From Blautia sp. (lineage in GTDB: Bacteria; Bacillota; Clostridia; Lachnospirales; Lachnospiraceae), in assembly GCA_030841965.1 (NCBI GenBank), contig JAUUSJ010000011.1, positions 1 through 48,275 on the forward strand: DNA of 48,275 nucleotides, given 5' to 3'. The position numbers were made by a program, and so were the translations under genes. Every line of letters begins with the position of its first letter. The stretch's first letter is position 1. This document shows positions 43,771-48,275 of the stretch, one piece after another. The notes below the pieces were generated by a model, which saw only the letters and a list, made by a program, of their open reading frames with translations, was not told where the DNA came from and did not search any database.

Positions 43771-43965
43771 GCAAAAAGAGGAGACAGGTATATGCCCCTC
43801 AAACACGTTCGTTCCCACGATTTTTCGACATACGCTGATTTTTGCCGCCTCCCGCAAACTCGCAGCTACGCTGCTCAAACAGTGCTCCAGCGGCAAAGCT
43901 AAGTATATCGAAAAATCGTGGGAACGAACGTGTTTGAGGGGCATATACCTGTCTCCTCTTTTTGC
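43771..43965 (+). repeat. Large hairpin repeat, copy 3 (nearly perfect)
   Basis: 43771-43832 pairs with 43904-43965 at 61 of 62 positions. The arm from outside in reads GCAAAAAGAGGAGACAGG, TATATGCCCCTC, AAACACGTTCGTTCCCACG, ATTTTTCG. The centre has the shared core with the internal hairpin GCAGC-TAC-GCTGC and the CAGTGCTCCAGCGG block. Flanks GGAGAC and TGTGTATCGG match copy 1. It occupies most of the 421-bp gap between cbiG and hisA and begins about 175 bp upstream of cbiG's start codon. Confidence 0.9.
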
Positions 43966-44018
43966 TGTGTATCGGCAAACAATTCAAAATGATTAGAACT
44001 TCAGTATATGTCGAAAAC

Positions 44019-44789
44019 TCAACAGAACTCGCAGACCTTCTCAAATTCCAACTTTCCCCCAAAAATATCAAGCGCACTTCCAATCGTAAAATCAATCTTC
44101 CCCTGTCCAAGCTCTCGAATCTTCTCGATATCCTCATAACTAGAGATGCCCCCTGCATAGGTCATCGGAATTTTCCCCCAGTCACCGAGCATCTTCACTA
44201 ATTCTTCCTCAATTCCAGATGCCTTTCCCTCGACATCCACAGCGTGAATTAAAAATTCGCTGCAATACGTAGAAAGTTCCTCTAAAACGTCCATATTTAA
44301 AATCGTATCGGTAAATTTTTGCCATCTATCTGTCACGATATAGTACTCTCCCTCTTTCTTTCTGCAGCTTAAATCAAGCACTAACTTATCTCTTCCGACT
44401 GCCGATACTAGCTTATTCAGATTTTCATATTCAATCTTCCCGTCTTTAAAAACAAAGGAAGTCACTATCACATGGGATGCCCCTCTATCTAGGAAAAACT
44501 TCGCATTCTCATCCGTAATTCCACCGCCGATTTGGATTCCATTCGGGAAAGCCTCAAATGCGAGACAAGCCTGCTTCACATCCTCCTCATAGTACTTGCT
44601 CGTCTTAGGGTTTAATAAGATAGCATGTCCGCCGCTTAACCCCCATTTTTTATAGAGTCTTGCATAGAAAGCTCCATCCTGCTCAGATACAAAGTTTTCC
44701 TTTGCCTGATTGCCTTCATCTAATAGGCTCCCACCTACAATCTGCTTTACTTTTCCATTATGTATATCAATACATGGTCTAAATTTCAT
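44019..44789 (-). CDS. hisA: Phosphoribosylformimino-AICAR-P isomerase, eukaryotic type
   Basis: 256-aa TIM barrel catalysing the fourth step of histidine synthesis. The sequence follows the fungal/plant HIS6 type rather than usual bacterial HisA: CIDIHNGKVKQIVGGSL with NFVSEQDGAFYARLYKKW, IQIGGGITDENAKFFLDRGA, LVLDLSCRKKEGEYYIVT, CSEFLIHAVDVEGKASGIEE, MTYAGGISSYEDIEKI and GKIDFTIGSALDIFGG. The catalytic Asp pair (Asp8 and the Asp in HAVDVEG) is present. It is alone: no other his gene adjoins it. Confidence 0.9.
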   Translation of the reverse strand: MKFRPCIDIHNGKVKQIVGGSLLDEGNQAKENFVSEQDGAFYARLYKKWGLSGGHAILLNPKTSKYYEEDVKQACLAFEAFPNGIQIGGGITDENAKFFLDRGASHVIVTSFVFKDGKIEYENLNKLVSAVGRDKLVLDLSCRKKEGEYYIVTDRWQKFTDTILNMDVLEELSTYCSEFLIHAVDVEGKASGIEEELVKMLGDWGKIPMTYAGGISSYEDIEKIRELGQGKIDFTIGSALDIFGGKLEFEKVCEFC

Positions 44790-44970
44790 CCTACTTTAGG
44801 CTCAAATATTTGCGAAGCTAGAACTCTAATCAATTCTAGTTATAAGAGCCTCCTCCTTTCTAAGTTTTTTCATAAAGTTACTTTTTTGAAGCTGCAAAGC
44901 AACTAATTCGAATTGTTATGGCTGAACTATTACAATTTTTCTTAAAAAAGTCTTGATATATAATGCTTTT

Positions 44971-46047
44971 TTATTGCTCTTGTTTTTTCTTAAGTTCATT
45001 TAAAAATAGCTCATATGCCGATGGAATCGCATAATTTTTCTCCATCTCCTCGACCGAAACCCACTCGAAATTTAATTCTTTCCAGTTTATCTCGTCTCCA
45101 TCTTCTATCTCTACAAAATATCCTCTCATCTTCCACTCGATATGGGAAAAAATATGCTTTCCTTTTGCGGTTTCTTCTAAATCATAGTTATAAATTCCCC
45201 ACTGCTCTAATCGCTCTTTTGCTTTTCTTTTATCTAAGCTTCCAGATTCATTTGGAAACTCCCAAAGTCCCGCTAAAAGTCCTTTATCTGGTCGCTTACA
45301 GATGGCAATCTTCCCCTTAGAGTAAAGTAAAAAAACTGTCATCTGCTCTATCTTTCTCTTTTTTTTGGGCTGTTTTACAGGAAGAGTCATCACTCTGTCT
45401 TGCTTATATGCCTGACATACTGTATCCCACGGACATTTCTCACAAAGTGGCTTGCCGTTTGGCAGGCAGACAGTCGCACCGAGCTCCATCAAGGCTTGGT
45501 TAAAATCCCCCGCTCTATCCTCTGGCATAATCTCAAGTAGCTCCTGGCGAACTCTCTTTTTCGTCGAAGTTTTCAAAATATCCTCTTCATTCGCCTCCAC
45601 TCTTGAGATAACTCGAAGAACATTTCCATCCACTGCCGGAACAGGAATCTGATAGGCTATCGACGAGATTGCCCCTGCTGTATACTCTCCGATTCCCTTT
45701 AAACTCAAAATTTTCTCATAATCTCTTGGCATAACGCCATCGTACTCTTCCATAATCGTAATTGCCGCCGTCTTTAAATTCCTGGCGCGATTATAATATC
45801 CAAGTCCCTGCCAGAGCTTCATCAGCTTCTCATCCTCCACCTTAGACAATGCCTCGATATCTGGAAGCTCCAAAAGAAATCTATCATAATAAGGCTTCAC
45901 CGCTTCCACCCTCGTCTGCTGTAACATAATCTCTGAAATCCAGACATGATACGGTGTCGGCTCACTCCTCCACGGCAAAATTCTCGCATTATAGTCATAC
46001 CAGTTCAAAAGGGCTGGGACAATATCTCTAGTCAATTTATCTGTCAT
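44971..46047 (-). CDS. mutY: Adenine DNA glycosylase MutY
   Basis: Removes adenine mispaired with 8-oxoguanine. 358 aa. Helix-hairpin-helix LSLKGIGEYTAGAIS, catalytic Glu39 (WISEIMLQQT) and Asp140 (VPAVDGNVLRV), and iron-sulfur cysteines 194, 202, 205 and 211 (CLPNGKPLCEKCPWDTVC). The C-terminal NUDIX-like domain (about 230-350, FLLYSKGKIAICKRPDKGLL, LWEFPNESG) recognises 8-oxoG. Neighbour of another base-excision glycosylase gene, though the 128-bp gap between them contains a possible IS remnant. Confidence 0.96.
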   Translation of the reverse strand: MTDKLTRDIVPALLNWYDYNARILPWRSEPTPYHVWISEIMLQQTRVEAVKPYYDRFLLELPDIEALSKVEDEKLMKLWQGLGYYNRARNLKTAAITIMEEYDGVMPRDYEKILSLKGIGEYTAGAISSIAYQIPVPAVDGNVLRVISRVEANEEDILKTSTKKRVRQELLEIMPEDRAGDFNQALMELGATVCLPNGKPLCEKCPWDTVCQAYKQDRVMTLPVKQPKKKRKIEQMTVFLLYSKGKIAICKRPDKGLLAGLWEFPNESGSLDKRKAKERLEQWGIYNYDLEETAKGKHIFSHIEWKMRGYFVEIEDGDEINWKELNFEWVSVEEMEKNYAIPSAYELFLNELKKKQEQ

Positions 46048-46091
46048 CTTTCTTTTCCTCTCTTATATTTTTCGTCTTCCTTCTATCAATG

Positions 46092-46130
46092 ATTGACATT
46101 CCCCATAGCTAAGGCAAGGGGGTTTTACAG
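46092..46130. mobile_element. Possible IS200/IS605-type end remnant
   Basis: GATTGACATTCCCC, ATAGCTAAGGCA, AGGGGGTTTTACAG: the TTGACATTCCCC...GGGGTTTT frame and the central GCTAAGGC resemble the subterminal hairpin at the right end of IS200/IS605 elements. The inner stem is decayed and no tnpA or tnpB is present, so at most a solo scar between mutY and the glycosylase gene. Confidence 0.35.
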
Positions 46131-46175
46131 GTTTCTTTGATAAGAATATCTGCCCTCTCTCTATCATAGAAATCC

Positions 46176-46679
46176 CTACTCCATTATCTTCTTCCACTCT
46201 TCTAGAAGTCTCTCCAAAGAATACGTCGCATTGGCAGGACTCGTAGACGGAAGTTTTATCGCCTCCATTTTAAGCTCCGGATAAATATACTTCTTATAAA
46301 GGCTATCTGCCTTATTCCCATTCGTAAAAATCTTCTGAATCTTGCTCGCCCTCACAATTTTCCCAATATCCGCTGGAATAACATCCGTAATACTGCTATC
46401 ACTGGACCCTTTAATCTGGCAAGAGTCAATCACATCCCAGACAGCAATATGATTCTTTAAAAGTAATCGCCTCTTCTCCTCAATCCCTGTTCTAAAATCA
46501 TCCCCCGTCAATACGGACAAAATCTTCCAAAACCGATTCTGCGGATGATGATAAAAAAAGCCAGCCTCCCTCGATTTCACAGAGGGAAAACTCCCCAAAA
46601 TTAGAATTTTTGAATCTCTATCAAAAACCGGCTCAATCTCATGTACCTCTCTTTTTTTCAACTGATTATCCTGATTCAT
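46176..46679 (-). CDS. DNA-deoxyinosine (hypoxanthine) glycosylase, UDG superfamily
   Basis: About 167 aa, single domain. ILGSFPSVKSREAGFFYHHP and QNRFWKILS form the first catalytic region of the hypoxanthine-DNA-glycosylase branch; VWDVIDSCQIKGSSDSSI and LPSTSPANATYS (second motif) follow. It would excise deaminated adenine (hypoxanthine) from DNA. The ATG at 46679 has AAAGGA at a suitable distance and is preferred to the one at 46709, which adds ten residues without family match. Confidence 0.88.
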   Translation of the reverse strand: MNQDNQLKKREVHEIEPVFDRDSKILILGSFPSVKSREAGFFYHHPQNRFWKILSVLTGDDFRTGIEEKRRLLLKNHIAVWDVIDSCQIKGSSDSSITDVIPADIGKIVRASKIQKIFTNGNKADSLYKKYIYPELKMEAIKLPSTSPANATYSLERLLEEWKKIME

Positions 46680-46881
46680 AACTCTATTCCTTTCATCTAT
46701 CAAACGCATAAGCCATCACTACAACTAAGTAATTGACACTCTACTCAATCTTTCAATCTATTATTTATAAACGACTCGACAAGAATTTAACCATATATAC
46801 AGCGAAATAAACTGCAAAATAGTTAATTCGAGCTGTTAAACTAAACTGTTACATAATTTTTTAATTTTTTTCAATTTCCTC

Positions 46882-46910
46882 TTGACATTCTAAAACATTT
46901 TGTATATACT
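46882..46910 (+). promoter_or_regulatory. Strong sigma-A promoter in a gap without genes
   Basis: TTGACA (46882-46887), 17-bp spacer, TATACT (46905-46910). Nearly consensus, facing away from the glycosylase gene and toward a stretch with no ORF. Confidence 0.65.
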
Positions 46911-46916
46911 ATCATT

Positions 46917-47152
46917 GAACCCTACAGAACAATTATTGCAGTTATACTAGTGATATCTTAGTTTTAGAAGCAAGTTTTTGTCTTTGGTACATAGTATTTA
47001 AAATTTGTTTGGATTTCGACTATATATGAGGGTATAGTTCAAAAATAGAAGCAAAATATTAATACTATTGTTACTACTCAAAAAAAAGAATCATCAAACA
47101 CGCAAAACATTGTTTTACAAAAAGTATCAGCTTTGACCGGCTGATACTTTTT
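46917..47152 (+). ncRNA. Candidate intergenic small RNA
   Basis: A near-consensus promoter and a clean terminator (47119-47152) bracket about 236 nt with no start codon leading to more than about a dozen codons. A local hairpin ACTATA/TATAGT (47019-47038) lies near the middle. The family was not recognised; it lacks the conserved boxes of tmRNA, SRP RNA and RNase P. Alternatively the promoter is fortuitous and the terminator belongs only to the minus-strand HD gene. The remainder of the gap, 46680-46881, shows no gene. Confidence 0.4.
47119..47152. terminator. Bidirectional terminator
   Basis: AAAAAGTATCAGC (47119-47131) and its exact complement GCTGATACTTTTT (47140-47152) with an 8-nt loop. 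It can end both the HD gene on the minus strand and a plus-strand transcript. Confidence 0.85.
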
Positions 47153-47157
47153 GCTTT

Positions 47158-47925
47158 CTATATAATTCTCTCTTCCACATAGGCAAGCATCTCTTCCCTC
47201 ATCCCTGCCATCTTCCTTGCCGTATCCAGATTACTATAAGGAATTCTATCAAAAAGAAGCGGCACATAATTCTTTTCTTTGATTATCTGCATAGACTCCT
47301 TAAAATTAATATCATAAAAATACGCCAAATACGAGACCCAATAATCCATCGCCGTCTTTCTGTCCGAAGATAAAACCGACAAATGTCTATAAAAATCCTC
47401 ATAAACCTTATCACTTATCTGTAAACTTCCCAGCTCTTCTGCCGACATCCCCAAAAGAGTCTCTATCCTCTCCTCTAATTTCACTCTACAATTATCCAGC
47501 TTATCCGCATCTCGAATCAGTCGAGCATGTAAAAGCTCTCTCGAGTCCGAAATTCCCTCAAGCTTAAAATCACTATGTCTCGCAATGGCCGTGCGAATAA
47601 TCGAATCCCAAGTATCCTCCTCGACAAATTCTCGAATCATCCCCTCCTCAAAAAGTATCTTCACGCCGTATGCCGCATGGTCCATCACTTCAGACTCAAA
47701 GGAGTCAAAACGCCTTAACTGCTCAAATCGACCAATATCATGAAGCAATGCAATCACCTTTGCAAGCTCCAAATCCTCCTCCCGAAGCCCCATACGCTTA
47801 GTAATCTCTTCCATATCACTCACCACCCCGTACGTGTGAACAATCTTTAACTTTATCTTATCATCCTCGCTATCATACTGCTTTAAATACTCTGCAAATC
47901 TCTTCTTCGCCTTCGTAAAATCCAT
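47158..47925 (-). CDS. HD-domain hydrolase
   Basis: 255 aa, cytosolic. HD-superfamily metal ligands visible: His30 (KIVHTYGVV), His62-Asp63 (LLHDIGRFEQ), His83 (VMDHAAYG) and Asp139 (RDADKLDN). This is the pattern of small HD phosphohydrolases that act on nucleotides or phosphate esters; the substrate is not predictable. Good ribosome site (TAGGAGGAG) and its own strong promoter; single-gene unit. Confidence 0.85.
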   Translation of the reverse strand: MDFTKAKKRFAEYLKQYDSEDDKIKLKIVHTYGVVSDMEEITKRMGLREEDLELAKVIALLHDIGRFEQLRRFDSFESEVMDHAAYGVKILFEEGMIREFVEEDTWDSIIRTAIARHSDFKLEGISDSRELLHARLIRDADKLDNCRVKLEERIETLLGMSAEELGSLQISDKVYEDFYRHLSVLSSDRKTAMDYWVSYLAYFYDINFKESMQIIKEKNYVPLLFDRIPYSNLDTARKMAGMREEMLAYVEERII

Positions 47926-47969
47926 CCTAACTCCTCCTAATCAATCGAACGAATATTTGTATTTTGTAT

Positions 47970-47999
47970 ATTATATATTAACACCCTCTCTCCTGTCAA
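47970..47999 (-). promoter_or_regulatory. Promoter of the HD-domain gene
   Basis: Minus strand: TTGACA (47994-47999), 18-bp spacer, TATAAT (47970-47975), about 45 bp before the ATG. Confidence 0.65.
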
Positions 48000-48120
48000 T
48001 CCTTTCTTCCTTTGCTTAAAAAAAGACACTAAAAGAAAAAACCAGTAGATATCCAATACCCCTTTTGCAGAGCCACCAAATATTATTGTAACAGTCAAAA
48101 AAAACAATATATATCCAACA

Positions 48121-48275
48121 CCCAGCCAAGAGAGGAGGCAGGTATATGCCCAGCAAACGATAGAGAGTGGAGCGATTTTTCGATATACTTAGCTTTGCCG
48201 CTGGAGCACTGCCCCCGCACCGTAGCTGCGAGTTTGCGGGAGGCGGCAAAAATCAGCGTATGTCGAAAAATCGTG
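48121..48275 (-). repeat. Large hairpin repeat, copy 4 (cut by window end)
   Basis: Orientation as copy 2. Starts AGCCAAGAGAGGAGGCAGG, then TATATGCCCAGC, AAACGATAGAGAGTGG, the core CGATTTTTCGATATA, and ends at the window edge inside TCGAAAAATCGTG. Its right outer arm is missing, so pairing of the arms cannot be tested. The central hairpin has a mismatch (GCACC-GTA-GCTGC). Confidence 0.8.

Noticed and set aside
43729..44158. Minus-strand ORFs over hairpin copy 3 and the end of hisA
   Set aside because: Explained by the repeat and by the shadow of hisA.
48016..48249. 77-aa minus-strand ORF
   Set aside because: Mostly reverse reading of hairpin copy 4; similar false ORF at 1975-2172 in copy 2.

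Overview
The window looks like a piece of chromosome from a low-GC, spore-forming or spore-derived Clostridia, most likely family Lachnospiraceae. The reasons are the A+T-rich sequence, the Firmicutes-type def-fmt-rsmB-rlmN-prpC-prkC-rsgA-thiN cluster, a DAP-type MurE, a complete-looking anaerobic (CbiK/CbiD/CbiG) cobalamin pathway, and small Cys-rich and Lys/Glu-rich proteins of a kind seen near spore genes. Genus cannot be fixed from sequence alone. No rRNA, tRNA, CRISPR array, phage or intact insertion sequence was found. Nearly all genes are on the minus strand.

Layout: (1) 1-2300 holds ychF, preceded by a promoter and a possible folded leader RNA and flanked by large hairpin repeats and a MITE-like insert. 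(2) 2312-14597 (minus) is a housekeeping block: murE, priA, then def-fmt-rsmB-rlmN-prpC-prkC-rsgA-thiN, with start/stop overlaps showing tight coupling; rpe, often found between rsgA and thiN, is absent. (3) 14784-22994 is a mixed region: an aconitase-superfamily hydratase, an ECF S component, a truncated pyruvate-kinase-like gene next to a secreted leucine-rich-repeat protein, three small or unrecognised genes, and a DUF445 membrane protein. (4) 23109-42252 (minus) is one roughly 19-kb tetrapyrrole/cobalamin operon running hemL, cbiF, hemA, cbiH, hemC-cobA-hemD (one polypeptide), cobS, cobT, cbiC, cbiD, cbiET, cbiK, cbiL, cbiJ, cbiA, cbiB, cobD, cobQ fused to a corrinoid adenosyltransferase. 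cbiG lies just upstream behind its own terminator. Together these take glutamyl-tRNA to adenosylcobalamin apart from hemB, precorrin-2 dehydrogenase and cobU, which are not in the window. (5) 44019-48275 carries a eukaryotic-type hisA, mutY, a deoxyinosine-type DNA glycosylase, a possible intergenic ncRNA and an HD-domain hydrolase.

The least ordinary content is between the genes. Four copies (one cut by the window edge) of a 190-270 bp near-palindrome share a core of about 100 bp and short end motifs. Their outer arms differ between copies, yet within each complete copy the two arms stay complementary. A second family of small palindromes built on GGGGTCAAAAG/CTTTTGACCCC occurs at five loci in short and long forms, one of them inside the presumed leader of the B12 operon. 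A 122-bp element at 1866-1987 has 17-bp inverted ends and 8-bp flanking direct repeats. These repeats are the best candidates for something undescribed.
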